Counted from the first letter of the stretch, positions 27,900 through 38,566 are shown. The stretch: 64,000 bases of DNA from Candidatus Butyricimonas faecavium (GCA_944321125.1 CALUKD010000011.1:1-64000); one strand, 5' to 3'. The notes: generated from the sequence alone by a model not told the origin. Numbers and translations are program-made.

Positions 27900-29189
27900 C
27901 TACAGACTCCAATACTTCAACTCATTTATCTTTCCCCCGTACATCCCTTTCACATCCACCAACACGGCATTATCACACGTCAGCGACTTGAAATATTTCT
28001 CATCCAAATCCTTGTACGCATCATGAGAAACAGCCACGATCACCGCATCATAATTATTTCTCGGTTTCTCTATCAAGCTAAAGCCATACATCTGTTTCAC
28101 CTCTTCCGGGTCTGCGTAAGCGTCAACCACGTCAACATCAACGCCAAAATCCTTTAACTCGTTGATAATATCAACCACCTTCGAGTTACGAATATCAGCC
28201 ACGTTCTCCTTGAAGGTCATTCCCATCACGAGTACTCGAGCCCCGAGAACCCCTTTGCCCATGCCAATCAACTTCTTCACCAACTTTTTGGCAATGTAAC
28301 CTCCCATCGTGTCATTAATAAAACGTCCCGCGCTGATAATCTGTGTGTGATATTTCAATTCGCTCGCCTTGTACACGAGGTAATAAGGATCAACTCCTAT
28401 ACAATGCCCACCAACCAGTCCCGGGTAAAACTTCAAGAAGTTCCATTTCGTCCCGGCAGCTTCCAACACGTCATACGTGTTAATCCCGATTCGACTGAAA
28501 ATAATGGATAACTCGTTCATCAAGGCGATGTTCACGTCCCGTTGCGTGTTCTCGATAATCTTTGCCGCTTCCGCCACTTTTATGTTAGGAGCCCGGTGGA
28601 CTCCCGGCTTCACAACCAGTTCGTACACTTTAGCAATGGTATCGAGGGCCTCCGGATCACAACCGGAAACGATCTTTATCGTGTTCGGCAGGGTATGTAC
28701 TTTCTCCCCCGGGTTGATCCGCTCGGGAGAGTAACCAATTTTAAAATCGACTCCCGCTTTCAAGCCGGAAATCTCTTCCAGGATCGGCAAGCAATCCTCC
28801 TCTGTACAACCGGGGTAAACCGTTGACTCGTAAACCACGTAATCCCCTCTTTTCAAGGCGTGAGCAACCGAACGGGTCGCGCTTAACAACGGGGTCAAGT
28901 CCGGTTGGTTGTGTCGATCTATCGGGGTCGGCACGGCCACGATAAAGAATGAAGCCTCCCGTAACTCGTCAATAGAGGAGGTAAATTTTATATTTGCCTC
29001 TTCAAAAGCGGTATGATCCAGCTCTTTACAAGGATCTACCCCCTGCCGCATCTTGGCAAGACGATCCTCGTTGATATCAAAACCGATAACAGAAATTTTC
29101 TTGGCGAACTCTAACGCGATGGGCAAACCCACGTAGCCTAAACCGACAAGCGCCAGCCTGGCTTCTTTATTTACTAGTTTATTATACAT
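27900..29189 (-). CDS. UDP-N-acetyl-hexosamine C6 dehydrogenase (TviB/WbpA family)
   Basis: 429 residues. NAD site LALVGLGYVGLPIALEFAKK, oxidation-site Cys in GLVGGHCIGVDPYYL, and signature segments VPTPIDRHNQPDLTPL, YESTVYPGCTEEDCLP and YSPERINPGEK. It oxidises C6 of UDP-GlcNAc or UDP-GalNAc to a uronic acid with two NAD+. The sequence is closest in style to TviB-type enzymes. It is paired with the WbpB-like oxidoreductase, which would use UDP-GlcNAcA as substrate. GC is higher than in the downstream glycosyltransferases, so this pair looks like the conserved head of the operon. Confidence 0.92.
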   Translation of the reverse strand: MYNKLVNKEARLALVGLGYVGLPIALEFAKKISVIGFDINEDRLAKMRQGVDPCKELDHTAFEEANIKFTSSIDELREASFFIVAVPTPIDRHNQPDLTPLLSATRSVAHALKRGDYVVYESTVYPGCTEEDCLPILEEISGLKAGVDFKIGYSPERINPGEKVHTLPNTIKIVSGCDPEALDTIAKVYELVVKPGVHRAPNIKVAEAAKIIENTQRDVNIALMNELSIIFSRIGINTYDVLEAAGTKWNFLKFYPGLVGGHCIGVDPYYLVYKASELKYHTQIISAGRFINDTMGGYIAKKLVKKLIGMGKGVLGARVLVMGMTFKENVADIRNSKVVDIINELKDFGVDVDVVDAYADPEEVKQMYGFSLIEKPRNNYDAVIVAVSHDAYKDLDEKYFKSLTCDNAVLVDVKGMYGGKINELKYWSL

Positions 29190-29190
29190 G

Positions 29191-29225
29191 ACAATTAAAA
29201 ATGGAAAGTTGAAAATTGAAAACGA
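29191..29225. repeat. 7-bp periodic array between the two oxidoreductase genes
   Basis: About five degenerate heptamers of the AATTGAA/AATTAAA kind fill most of the 43-bp gap between the dehydrogenase start and the WbpB-like stop. It is the only such array inside the operon, and it lies in the conserved head part. Confidence 0.55.
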
Positions 29226-29232
29226 GAGAATA

Positions 29233-30917
<1,685 letters not shown>

Positions 30918-30921
30918 TCTT

Positions 30922-31464
30922 CTATTCTATCTTTTCCAGAAAACTACCAGGAATATACGCTGTAGCTAAAGACACGACCCCTTCTAGCCTTACGACCACT
31001 CTTTTATGACCTTTCACCCGGATCAATTCGCCCTCGATCCCGGCAAAATCTCCTTTTATGACACGTACTTTATCGCCTTTTTTCAGATTCTCGTTCACCA
31101 CCTCCACCATTTCTTTGGAGAAGTCAAGCAGGAACATGAAATCATTCATCTGTTTATCGGGAACAATCAAGAAGTTTCCCGTTTCCCGATCCCTCAAATA
31201 ACGCATATCAAAAGCATATTCTTGAATCAATGACATGCAAGTTTTTAAGGTTGTATGAATAAATACCAGATTAGGAATAACCGGTACTTCTATTAATTTA
31301 TCAACACCATGAATTTTTCGTGCAATTTGTTGGAACGGAATGAAATTCTCAATCCCCATGCTATCCAAACGCTGTTTTATCTTTTTCTCCTGACGACAAG
31401 TATTTGCAACATACCAATGTAGCTCGTTATCGGATAATTTAAGCATCACATAATTTTTATTCAT
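30922..31464 (-). CDS. upxY: UpxY family transcription antiterminator (NusG paralogue)
   Basis: 180 residues. The NusG N-terminal domain is seen in ELHWYVANTCRQEKKIKQRL through VFIHTTLKTCMSLIQ, and the KOW domain in KKGDKVRVIKGDFAGIEGEL. UpxY proteins bind RNA polymerase at the start of their own capsule operon and keep it from terminating early in the long leader and operon. The gene is first in the operon, behind a strong promoter and a leader of about 125 nt. A stop codon (TGA) directly precedes the ATG, fixing the start. An AGGAGG lies 24-30 nt upstream, too far to be a normal ribosome site. Confidence 0.93.
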   Translation of the reverse strand: MNKNYVMLKLSDNELHWYVANTCRQEKKIKQRLDSMGIENFIPFQQIARKIHGVDKLIEVPVIPNLVFIHTTLKTCMSLIQEYAFDMRYLRDRETGNFLIVPDKQMNDFMFLLDFSKEMVEVVNENLKKGDKVRVIKGDFAGIEGELIRVKGHKRVVVRLEGVVSLATAYIPGSFLEKIE

Positions 31465-31589
31465 TCACTCTACGACAAAGCTGCGCCTCCTGATCATCCA
31501 CGGAGTGATCTTTGCCCGAAGAATTAAATAAGACGCCCTTTTCCTAAACGTCCGCCTCTTAAACAGAGAGGACCATATTAGACAAATGA
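31465..31589 (-). promoter_or_regulatory. upxY leader with two small hairpins
   Basis: Between the predicted start of transcription and the upxY ATG, the RNA can form CCTCT/AGAGG (31554-31571, extended by GTCC/GGAC across a bulge) and GATCA/TGATC (31492-31510). Such leaders are where UpxY proteins act. No intrinsic U-tract follows either hairpin, so they are more likely pause or binding sites than terminators. No open frame longer than a few codons was found. Confidence 0.45.
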
Positions 31590-31595
31590 ACGGGG

Positions 31596-31627
31596 CAAAT
31601 GTAGTTCATAAAGATTTTCAATGCAAA
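31596..31627 (-). promoter_or_regulatory. promoter of the polysaccharide operon
   Basis: On the minus strand TTTG (31624-31627), 20 bp, then TACATTTG (31596-31603): a full match to the Bacteroidota consensus. Start of transcription near 31589. I looked for long inverted repeats flanking it, as in invertible Bacteroides capsule promoters, and found none. Confidence 0.8.
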
Positions 31628-31854
31628 TTTTCAAATACATTTTTCCTCAAAACTTAATAAACACCTGAGTTTCACCAACTCTTACACCTATTCGTTATCT
31701 CCTCGATATACTATCGATAAACACTCGCTCTATAGAACGAAAGAATAACGAAGAAATAACGACAACATGACACGATAGATATAGCCCCAAGACAAACGAT
31801 AGTACGGTTTTGCATTTTTAAAAGAAAATAGAAAGCCCGTAGATTAAAATTCAT
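31628..31854. other. intergenic region between divergent upxY and miaB promoters
   Basis: No gene. Contains the palindrome TCGATA-TAC-TATCGA (31703-31717) and an 8-bp inverted repeat TTCGTTAT/ATAACGAA (31691-31698, 31745-31752), plus further CGATAG copies downstream. These could be binding sites for a regulator of either promoter; function is not known. Confidence 0.4.
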
Positions 31855-31862
31855 TACCTTTG
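31855..31862 (+). promoter_or_regulatory. -7 element in front of miaB
   Basis: TACCTTTG, a perfect TAnnTTTG box, 22 bp before the miaB ATG. There is no TTTG at the expected -33 distance. The same octamer lies in front of the MATE gene (38559-38566) and, on the minus strand, the Ste24-like protease gene (55129-55136). Confidence 0.5.
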
Positions 31863-31884
31863 CTCCCTGCAAATAAAATTAGGA

Positions 31885-33216
31885 ATGAAGGTAAAGAAAT
31901 TTTATATTGAAACTTACGGTTGCCAGATGAACGTGGCCGACAGTGAAGTAGTTGCAGCCATCTTGGAAGACAAAGGATACCAACGGACGCAAGAAAAAAG
32001 TGAGGCAGACGTGATTCTGGTGAACACCTGTTCCGTGCGTGAAAACGCGGAACAACGGGTTCGCAGACGGGTACAAGGATTTTCCGAGGTAAAGAAAAAG
32101 AATCCACACATGCTGGTAGCCATCATGGGATGTATGGCAGAACGTTTGGGAGAGGCTCTTTTTGAACAGGAGAAAAACGTGAATATCGTGGTTGGTCCCG
32201 ACGCATACATGGACCTCCCTTCTTTAATCGAGAAAGCCGAAAAAGGCGAGAAAGCCATCAACATCGAACTCTCCACCACGGAAACCTACAAGGATATCTG
32301 CCCTTCCCGAATTGACGAAACAGCCATTTCAGGATTTGTTTCCATCATGCGGGGATGTAATAATTTCTGTACCTATTGTATCGTTCCGTACACCCGGGGC
32401 CGCGAGCGTAGCCGAAGTCCCAGAAGTATTGTCAATGAAGTTCTGGACCTTCAATCCAAAGGTTACAAGGAAGTGACGCTACTCGGTCAAAATGTAAATT
32501 CCTACCTCTGGCGGGGGGATAATCAGGAAGTGAATTTCCCGGCTCTGCTTGCCATGGTAGCGCAAACGGTACCCAATATGCGTATCCGTTTTGCCACGTC
32601 ACACCCGAAAGATATGAATGACGACATTCTACGTGCGATTGCCACCCATTCCAACATTTGCAAACACATCCATTTACCCTTCCAATCCGGGAGTAATTCC
32701 GTATTGAAAGACATGAACCGAAAATATACCCGTGAATGGTACCTTGACCGGATTCGTGCCATCCGTGAAATTGTCCCCGATTGTGGAATTTCCACGGACG
32801 TGTTTGTCGGATTCCACAACGAAAGCGAGGAAGATTACCAACAAACCCTTGACTTGATGAAAGAGGTTATGTTCGACTCTGCCTTCATGTTCAAATACTC
32901 GGAACGTCCGGGTACCATGGCCTCTCGCAACTTGCCGGATAACGTGGACGAGGAAGTAAAAGGACGCCGTTTACAGGAACTAATTGATATGCAGGTGGAG
33001 ATTTCTCACCAAAGCAACTTGAAAGACGTGGGTAAAGTATTCGAGGTACTCGTGGAAGGTGTTTCTAAGAAAAAATCGGATGAACTTTTCGGTCGCAGCA
33101 GCCAAAACAAGGTGATCGTCTTCCCGGATAACGGGGCTAAAGTTGGTGAACTCGTTCAGGTTCGTGTCACGGAATGTACCCCCGCAACTCTCATCGGTGA
33201 AGCAATTAAAAATTGA
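31885..33216 (+). CDS. miaB: tRNA-2-methylthio-N6-dimethylallyladenosine synthase MiaB
   Basis: 443 residues. N-terminal methylthiotransferase domain (ETYGCQMNVADSE, NTCSVRENAEQRV, AIMGCMAERLG supply the three Cys of the first cluster), radical SAM core with RGCNNFCTYCIVPYTRGRERSR (C-x3-C-x2-C), and a C-terminal TRAM domain. It adds the 2-methylthio group to i6A37 of tRNAs; miaA, which makes i6A, is at 62.4-63.3 kb. The final codons and stop (AATTAAAAATTGA) are made of heptamer-like sequence. Confidence 0.97.
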   Translation: MKVKKFYIETYGCQMNVADSEVVAAILEDKGYQRTQEKSEADVILVNTCSVRENAEQRVRRRVQGFSEVKKKNPHMLVAIMGCMAERLGEALFEQEKNVNIVVGPDAYMDLPSLIEKAEKGEKAINIELSTTETYKDICPSRIDETAISGFVSIMRGCNNFCTYCIVPYTRGRERSRSPRSIVNEVLDLQSKGYKEVTLLGQNVNSYLWRGDNQEVNFPALLAMVAQTVPNMRIRFATSHPKDMNDDILRAIATHSNICKHIHLPFQSGSNSVLKDMNRKYTREWYLDRIRAIREIVPDCGISTDVFVGFHNESEEDYQQTLDLMKEVMFDSAFMFKYSERPGTMASRNLPDNVDEEVKGRRLQELIDMQVEISHQSNLKDVGKVFEVLVEGVSKKKSDELFGRSSQNKVIVFPDNGAKVGELVQVRVTECTPATLIGEAIKN

Positions 33217-33231
33217 AAATCAGTCATTATC

Positions 33232-33777
33232 ATGTCTCGTAAACTCCTCAATGAAGAACTGAACCGACTCACCACGGAAGAGTATAAAGACGCTGAAAAA
33301 CTCCCAATCGTAGTTGTACTGGACAACGTGCGCAGCTTGAATAACATCGGTTCCGTGTTCCGCACATCCGACGCTTTCCGGCTTTCCAAGATATATCTTT
33401 GTGGTATCACGGCAACACCACCCCATCGGGAAATACACAAAACGGCCCTCGGAGCAGAAGAAAGCGTGGACTGGGAGTATTTCGAAGAAACCACCGATGC
33501 GGTTCAGGCATTGAAAAACGAAGGGCACACGATTCTATCCGTGGAACAAGTGGAGAACAGTATTTCTCTGGAACAATTCGCCATCGAAAGCGGACGAAAA
33601 TATGCTTTCATCTTCGGAAACGAGGTAAAAGGCGTGCAACAGGAAGTAGTTGATCTTTCGGATGACTGTATCGAGATCCCCCAGTTCGGAACCAAACATT
33701 CATTCAACATATCCGTCACCGCCGGAATTGTACTATGGCAGGTCATCCACCCGCTATTCTACAAACAACTGAAATGA
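33232..33777 (+). CDS. TrmH/SpoU family RNA methyltransferase
   Basis: 181 residues, short form with only the SPOUT catalytic domain. Motif 1 LDNVRSLNNIGSVFRTSDAF, motif 2 AFIFGNEVKGVQQEVVD and motif 3 IPQFGTKHSFNISVTAGI form the knotted SAM site with the catalytic Arg and Asn. It probably does 2'-O methylation of tRNA or rRNA; the exact target is unknown. It follows miaB by 15 bp and is likely co-transcribed. Its stop overlaps a nonamer array shared with the folP end. Confidence 0.92.
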   Translation: MSRKLLNEELNRLTTEEYKDAEKLPIVVVLDNVRSLNNIGSVFRTSDAFRLSKIYLCGITATPPHREIHKTALGAEESVDWEYFEETTDAVQALKNEGHTILSVEQVENSISLEQFAIESGRKYAFIFGNEVKGVQQEVVDLSDDCIEIPQFGTKHSFNISVTAGIVLWQVIHPLFYKQLK

Positions 33778-33803
33778 ATTTATAAATTTTATAAACTCAT
33801 TTT
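33777..33803. repeat. 9-bp periodic AT-rich array
   Basis: AATTTATAA, ATTTTATAA, ACTCATTTT between the convergent ends of the methyltransferase gene (stop 33775-33777) and folP (stop 33789). It is related to the arrays at 3928 and 37357. Confidence 0.45.
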
Positions 33804-34625
33804 CATTGTCTCCACGATTTTCACGGCTTCCACGGCTTCTCGCACATCATGAACCCGGAGAATATGCGCTCCCTTCAACAGGGAGATCGTATTCAGTACG
33901 GTTGTTCCATTTAATGCTTCTTGGGGTGTAATCTCCAATAACCGCCAGATCATTGATTTCCGAGATATTCCCACCAACAAAGGGTAACCCAAATCCAGAA
34001 AGGAATCCATTTTATCCATCAACTCATAATTATGGGCCACGGTCTTTCCAAAACCAAATCCTTGATCCAATATTATATTATTAAATCCCAGAGCATTTAA
34101 ACGAGCAATCCGTTCCGTAAAAAACTCCCGAACCTCACGCACGACATCATCGTAATGAGGATTAACCTGCATATCCTGAGGTGTTCCCTGAATGTGCATC
34201 ATGATATAAGGAAGTCCTAATTCCGCCACCGTCTCGAACATCTTGTCATCCATCGTTCCCCCGGAAATATCATTGATGATAATCGGTCCGAGACAATGAC
34301 TGATCTCTTTGGCCACATCGGCCCGGAACGTGTCAATCGATACCGGAAGATGCGGGTGGTACTTACGAATCAATTCCACGGCAAAACTCAACCGGGATAA
34401 CTCCTCCTGAGCATCCACGAACGCCGCCCCCGGACGGGTTGAATACGCCCCGACATCAATAATCCCGGCTCCCTGTTCCACGATCTCATCCACCCGTTCC
34501 ATGATCTTCAACTCGCTCGTGTACTTTCCCCCGTCATAAAAAGAATCCGGTGTCACGTTCAATATACCCATCACCACGGGTTTCTCCAGGCTAACCTTTT
34601 CCGCTCCGATCGTTATATGTGTCAT
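33789..34625 (-). CDS. folP: dihydropteroate synthase
   Basis: About 278 residues. It condenses 6-hydroxymethyl-dihydropterin diphosphate with p-aminobenzoate in folate synthesis; target of sulfonamides. Motifs MGILNVTPDSFYDGGKY, GAGIIDVGAYSTRPGA, NDISGG, and ILDQGFGFGKTVAHN are complete. I place the start at 34625 (MTHITIGAEK). The open frame continues upstream for ten more residues, but these are encoded by a heptamer array (34626-34660) and are not part of the family. It is divergent from the DUF1599 gene. Confidence 0.95.
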   Translation of the reverse strand: MTHITIGAEKVSLEKPVVMGILNVTPDSFYDGGKYTSELKIMERVDEIVEQGAGIIDVGAYSTRPGAAFVDAQEELSRLSFAVELIRKYHPHLPVSIDTFRADVAKEISHCLGPIIINDISGGTMDDKMFETVAELGLPYIMMHIQGTPQDMQVNPHYDDVVREVREFFTERIARLNALGFNNIILDQGFGFGKTVAHNYELMDKMDSFLDLGYPLLVGISRKSMIWRLLEITPQEALNGTTVLNTISLLKGAHILRVHDVREAVEAVKIVETMKMSL

Positions 34626-34660
34626 AATTTTCAACTTTCGATTTCCAATATTCAATTATT
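34626..34660. repeat. 7-bp periodic array abutting the folP start
   Basis: Five heptamers (AATTTTC, AACTTTC, GATTTCC, AATATTC, AATTATT) with exact 7-bp register, beginning at the base next to the folP ATG. Confidence 0.7.
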
Positions 34661-34726
34661 TGAGTACTTTTACAGGACAAATTAACAATTTATTTTTCAG
34701 ATTTCATTATCAAAAATAAATAGAGT

Positions 34727-35266
34727 ATGCCAAATACAGCACAAGAATATGATAAAGTGATAGATATATGTCAGGATATCTTCGTGAAGAAAATGCAGGA
34801 CTACGGGACAGCCTGGAGAATACTCCGCCCGACCTCCATTACGGACCAGATATATATCAAAGCAAACCGTATACGCAGTATTGAAGAAAAGGGGATCACC
34901 AAAGTCGGGGAAGGCATTGTTCCCGAATTTATCGGAATCATCAACTATGCCATCATGGGATTGATCCAACTCCAACTCGGACCGGGTAACGACACCCCCC
35001 AAGATGAAGTCCTTCGCCTGTATCAGAATTATTTTCACAAAGCAAAGGAACTGATGCTTGCCAAGAATCACGATTACGATGAAGCCTGGCGGGAAATGCG
35101 GGTCAGCTCGTACACCGACTTGATTCTAATGAAGATCAACCGTACAAAACAGATAGAAGATCACCAAGGTACCACGATCATATCGGAAGGTATCGATGCA
35201 AATTACTTCGACATGGTAAATTACGCCGTTTTCGGGTTGATTCGCCTTGTCGTGGAGCAAGAGTAA
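34727..35266 (+). CDS. DUF1599 (nucleotide-modification-associated) protein
   Basis: 179 residues, function unproven. The protein is an internal duplication. Residues about 10-85 (YDKVIDICQDIFVKKMQDYG, then AWRILRPTSITDQI) and 95-175 (YFHKAKELMLAKNHDYDEAW, then REMRVSSYTDLILMKINR) align, each with D-Y-x-x-A-W-R, R-x-x-S-x-T-D and a final INYA/VNYA-x-x-GLI. The gene order folP (divergent), DUF1599, DoxX-like, tpiA is conserved in Bacteroidales. No membrane segment. Confidence 0.85.
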   Translation: MPNTAQEYDKVIDICQDIFVKKMQDYGTAWRILRPTSITDQIYIKANRIRSIEEKGITKVGEGIVPEFIGIINYAIMGLIQLQLGPGNDTPQDEVLRLYQNYFHKAKELMLAKNHDYDEAWREMRVSSYTDLILMKINRTKQIEDHQGTTIISEGIDANYFDMVNYAVFGLIRLVVEQE

Positions 35267-35290
35267 GGTCTAACCGAAAAATAAACAAAC

Positions 35291-36535
35291 ATGAGACTCG
35301 TCAAAAACCTGTGCAGGATTATTGTCGGGATAGTATTCATCTATTCCGGATTCGTGAAAGGAATTGACCCGTTAGGATCTGATTACAAATTCACTGACTA
35401 CTTCAACGCTTTCGGTATGGGCTGGATGAACGCAACCACGTTGTTTTTCTCTTTCGCCCTCTCGCTGGTAGAATTTCTGATCGGAATCGCCCTGTTGTTC
35501 AATTTATGGGTATCCCGTATGGCATGGGGTTCCCTATTATTTATGGCTTTTTTCACCCCGTTGACCCTCGTGTTGGCACTGACGAATCCTGTGAGTGACT
35601 GCGGTTGTTTCGGGGATGCCATGATCCTGACAAACTGGCAAACCTTTTGGAAGAATATCATTTTGCTCCTATTGGCCATCATGATCTTCATGTACCGCAA
35701 AGAATACAAATCATCGCTTCCCTTGGTGGGACAATTCTCGTTTCTCGCCTTGGCAGGAGCCGGAATGTTATGTCTTTCCGTTTATTGCTATCGGCACCTA
35801 CCCGTACTGGATTTCCGTCCTTACGCTGTCGGCAAAAACATCACGGAAGGAATGAGACTTCCCGAAGGAGCCGAACCGGATCAATACGAAGTCACGTTAA
35901 AGTACAAAAACAAGCAAACCGGAGAGGTCCAGTCTTTCACGGAAGAAAACTATCCGTGGCAAGACACACTGAACTGGGAATACGAAAGTAGCTCGGAGCG
36001 ACTGGTAAAGAAAGGGTATATCACACCGATTCATGATCTTGTAATCGAACACCCCACGCTTGGTAACATCACAGAAGAAATCCTAGAAGATGATAATCAC
36101 ACGATCCTCGCCGTAGCATACAACCTTACCCAGAGTGACATGCAATATCAACCCGCCATCAACCGACTGGCAGAGTATGCCCAAGAGAAAGGAATTCGTT
36201 TCTATGGGTTAACCTCATCCTCGGAACGAGACATTGAAACATATAAAAAGCGGTATCACGTTCCCTACGAATTTTGTACAGCTGACGAGATTCAGTTAAA
36301 AACCATGATTCGCTCCAATCCCGGCGTGATCATCCTCCGGGAAGGCACAATTCTCGACAAATGGGCCGGAAAAGATGTTCCCGACGTGAAAGAATTACAG
36401 GATACCGACTTGACAGCTTATTGCGTATATTCAAGGGAACAAATGCAACGAATTTATTTGGTTTACTCCATTATCCTTCTTTTCTTTGTAGCATATTTAC
36501 TGATTCCACGTAGAAAAGGGAAAAGAAACAATTAA
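35291..36535 (+). CDS. DoxX/MauE-like membrane protein with thioredoxin-like domain (BT_3928 type)
   Basis: 414 residues. The N-terminal 150 residues form four membrane helices of the DoxX/MauE type ([21 protein letters not shown]), with the motif SDCGCFGDA after helix three as in MauE/vitamin K epoxide reductase-linked proteins. The middle is periplasmic. Residues about 255-370 look like a thioredoxin fold ([19 protein letters not shown]) without the CxxC, and a last helix ([18 protein letters not shown]) anchors the C terminus. A disulfide or redox role is likely from the family; the substrate is unknown. It lies between DUF1599 (24 bp) and tpiA (26 bp). Confidence 0.85.
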   Translation: MRLVKNLCRIIVGIVFIYSGFVKGIDPLGSDYKFTDYFNAFGMGWMNATTLFFSFALSLVEFLIGIALLFNLWVSRMAWGSLLFMAFFTPLTLVLALTNPVSDCGCFGDAMILTNWQTFWKNIILLLLAIMIFMYRKEYKSSLPLVGQFSFLALAGAGMLCLSVYCYRHLPVLDFRPYAVGKNITEGMRLPEGAEPDQYEVTLKYKNKQTGEVQSFTEENYPWQDTLNWEYESSSERLVKKGYITPIHDLVIEHPTLGNITEEILEDDNHTILAVAYNLTQSDMQYQPAINRLAEYAQEKGIRFYGLTSSSERDIETYKKRYHVPYEFCTADEIQLKTMIRSNPGVIILREGTILDKWAGKDVPDVKELQDTDLTAYCVYSREQMQRIYLVYSIILLFFVAYLLIPRRKGKRNN

Positions 36536-36561
36536 GCACAAACAATTCAAAACATAAAGAT

Positions 36562-37332
36562 ATGAGAAAAAAGATTGTAGCAGGTAACTGGAAAATGAAC
36601 AAAACCTTCGCTGAAGGAGTTGAATTGGCTAGAGAAGTGAATGATTACGTGAGATATAAAGAAGGCGGGGAAGGCGTTCTCGTTGTTCTCGGTACTCCCT
36701 TTATCCACTTGGCAAAAGTGGCTCATAACATTACGGAATCTTCCATCATGGTTGCCGCACAAAACTGTGCAACGGAAAAAGCCGGAGCCTACACGGGTGA
36801 AGTTTCAGCTGACATGATCGCTTCTACAGGGGCAAAATGCGTGATACTGGGACACTCCGAAAGAAGAAGTTACTATGGCGAAACAAGCCCTATTCTCGTG
36901 AAGAAGGTTGCACAAGCCCTAGAAAGCAAATTGGAAATCATCTTCTGCGTGGGTGAAGTGTTGGAAGAAAGAGAAACCGAGAAACATTTCGAAGTTGTGA
37001 AACAACAGTTGACTGAGGGACTCTTCAATCTTACCCCGGAACAATTCGCTCACGTGGTAATCGCTTACGAACCGGTTTGGGCTATCGGTACTGGTAAAAC
37101 CGCTACTCCCGATCAGGCACAAGAAATGCACGCCTTCATCCGTTCTGTTGTAGCAGAGAAATACGGACAAGCCGTAGCTGACGAAACTTCAATCCTTTAC
37201 GGAGGAAGCTGTAATGCTGGAAATGCCGACGCTATTTTCTCTAATCCGGACGTGGATGGTGGACTTATCGGTGGTGCATCCCTGAAAGCAGCAGATTTCT
37301 TCGAAATCATCAAAGCGAGAGCAAGACATTAA
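36562..37332 (+). CDS. tpiA: triose-phosphate isomerase
   Basis: 256 residues, cytoplasmic glycolytic enzyme interconverting dihydroxyacetone phosphate and glyceraldehyde 3-phosphate. All catalytic parts are present: GNWKMNKT (Lys), LGHSERR (His), [14 protein letters not shown] (Glu and loop 6) and the phosphate-binding [14 protein letters not shown] and [10 protein letters not shown]. Last gene of the plus-strand unit, followed 2 bp later by a terminator. Confidence 0.97.
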   Translation: MRKKIVAGNWKMNKTFAEGVELAREVNDYVRYKEGGEGVLVVLGTPFIHLAKVAHNITESSIMVAAQNCATEKAGAYTGEVSADMIASTGAKCVILGHSERRSYYGETSPILVKKVAQALESKLEIIFCVGEVLEERETEKHFEVVKQQLTEGLFNLTPEQFAHVVIAYEPVWAIGTGKTATPDQAQEMHAFIRSVVAEKYGQAVADETSILYGGSCNAGNADAIFSNPDVDGGLIGGASLKAADFFEIIKARARH

Positions 37333-37334
37333 AT

Positions 37335-37353
37335 AAAGGGCGAAAAGCCCTTT
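37335..37353 (+). terminator. terminator of tpiA
   Basis: AAAGGGC/GCCCTTT stem with GAAAA loop, followed by a short T-run, directly after the tpiA stop. Confidence 0.75.
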
Positions 37354-37356
37354 TCG

Positions 37357-37449
37357 TTCATAAAGTTTATAAGGTTCATAAGGTTTGTAAAGTTGTGACT
37401 CCCTAGTGGGGTACTTTATAACCTTTACGAACCTTATAAATCTTACAAA
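37357..37449. repeat. paired 9-bp arrays forming an inverted repeat
   Basis: Four nonamers of the TTYATAARG type (37357-37392) and four of the complementary CYTTAYRAA type (37414-37449), separated by 21 bp. Laid against each other, the second nonamer pairs 9/9 and the third and fourth 7/9 each, so the RNA could form one long imperfect hairpin. The right half runs over the stop codon (37443-37445) of the minus-strand membrane protein gene. Confidence 0.65.
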
Positions 37450-38465
37450 CTCCTCTTCCTCAAACCCCTTATAAAAGGTGGAACTAGACACACGATTAGC
37501 TGCGCCCGAGGCCAGTGCAGACAACGCTGAAAACAGATCATTGCCAAGCCGATAAACAACGTAGCACCCACAAGCACCTGCAAAGGCAGCCAAAATAAAC
37601 CCCCTTCGGGAACAATCATCGGAATCAAGGCAACAGCTCCCGCCGGGGCAAAAAACTTTTCCAGGAATTCAAACAAAAAGAACATACAAATAAAAATCGG
37701 AAACACGACCACAACTTCAGGTAAATGCAGGTACCCATGTCCCACGACCTGAAAGAACACTCCGACAACGGCGGCCGTAAACAATACCAATAAAACTTGC
37801 ACGGGACGATTACGAAATCCGGCTTTTGAATTGGCAAACTCCACGTAAGTCACGATTAACGGGGGAAGAATAAAATACAAATTCTCCGTGTAAACAGCTA
37901 GTAATACAACCACTGCCACCGTCATCAATAAAAACGCCCACCGTACCAAAGCCTCCCTCCAATTTACACTCACAGACGTGTAAGTAATCTTCTCCCGTAA
38001 CCCCATTCTCTCCATACCCCATTGTCCTCCAACAACAATAACCGACATAATAAACACGGCTACCGGATAGACCCAACTCTCCGTTTCCAATAACACGGGT
38101 AACATACAAGCTGAAATCTGCGGTACCAGAGTCGCACGGGATAACGTGAGGCAGATTGCAGCAAAAGCAAACGCAAACATCAGGTTAGCAAGTAACGGGA
38201 AAGGAGAATAACGCACAATACATACCCCCGCAATGGCACCCAGGGTCATGAGTACGACCATACCGATCCGGCTCACTCTCCACACTCGCTTATCCACGAT
38301 CCACATCCCAATTGTCAAAGCAGCCATCTCCGGGAAAATAATCTCTCTTTCCATCAACAATTCAGCAGCTCCAATCATCAGCAAAATCATCAACAGAGCA
38401 TAAAAATAGCGTTTACGCCGTGCCACGTCTCCAAACATCTGCACTCCATTTGCACTTTTCAACAT
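37443..38465 (-). CDS. multi-pass membrane protein, function unknown
   Basis: 340 residues with about ten membrane helices in two halves (roughly 20-150 and 170-330), joined by a short cytoplasmic linker (MERMGLREKITYTSVSVNWR). The EREIIFPEMAALTIGMW segment and two-half layout recall HPP- or FUSC-type membrane proteins, but I see no decisive motif. Single gene; a -7-like TACTTTTG lies at 38498-38505 on the minus strand, 33 bp before the start. Confidence 0.75.
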   Translation of the reverse strand: MLKSANGVQMFGDVARRKRYFYALLMILLMIGAAELLMEREIIFPEMAALTIGMWIVDKRVWRVSRIGMVVLMTLGAIAGVCIVRYSPFPLLANLMFAFAFAAICLTLSRATLVPQISACMLPVLLETESWVYPVAVFIMSVIVVGGQWGMERMGLREKITYTSVSVNWREALVRWAFLLMTVAVVVLLAVYTENLYFILPPLIVTYVEFANSKAGFRNRPVQVLLVLFTAAVVGVFFQVVGHGYLHLPEVVVVFPIFICMFFLFEFLEKFFAPAGAVALIPMIVPEGGLFWLPLQVLVGATLFIGLAMICFQRCLHWPRAQLIVCLVPPFIRGLRKRSL

Positions 38466-38558
38466 TCTAAAATCTCCCTTTATTCATTATTTTACGACAA
38501 AAGTACACAAAATAATCCGTAATTATCATATGTTAATTTTTCTCCGTTTTATTCGACC

Positions 38559-38566
38559 TACCTTTG
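38559..38566 (+). promoter_or_regulatory. -7 element of the MATE gene
   Basis: TACCTTTG 24 bp before the ATG; identical to the miaB box. No clear -33 box. Confidence 0.45.

Noticed and set aside
31465-31885. Invertible promoter upstream of upxY
   Set aside because: No inverted repeats of useful length flank the promoter; only an 8-bp pair lies on the far side of it.
34626-34655. Longer folP start at 34655
   Set aside because: The ten added residues are encoded by a heptamer array and precede the family's normal start. The same reasoning moves the miaA start; the rubredoxin and EamA starts were moved on family fit and start codon.
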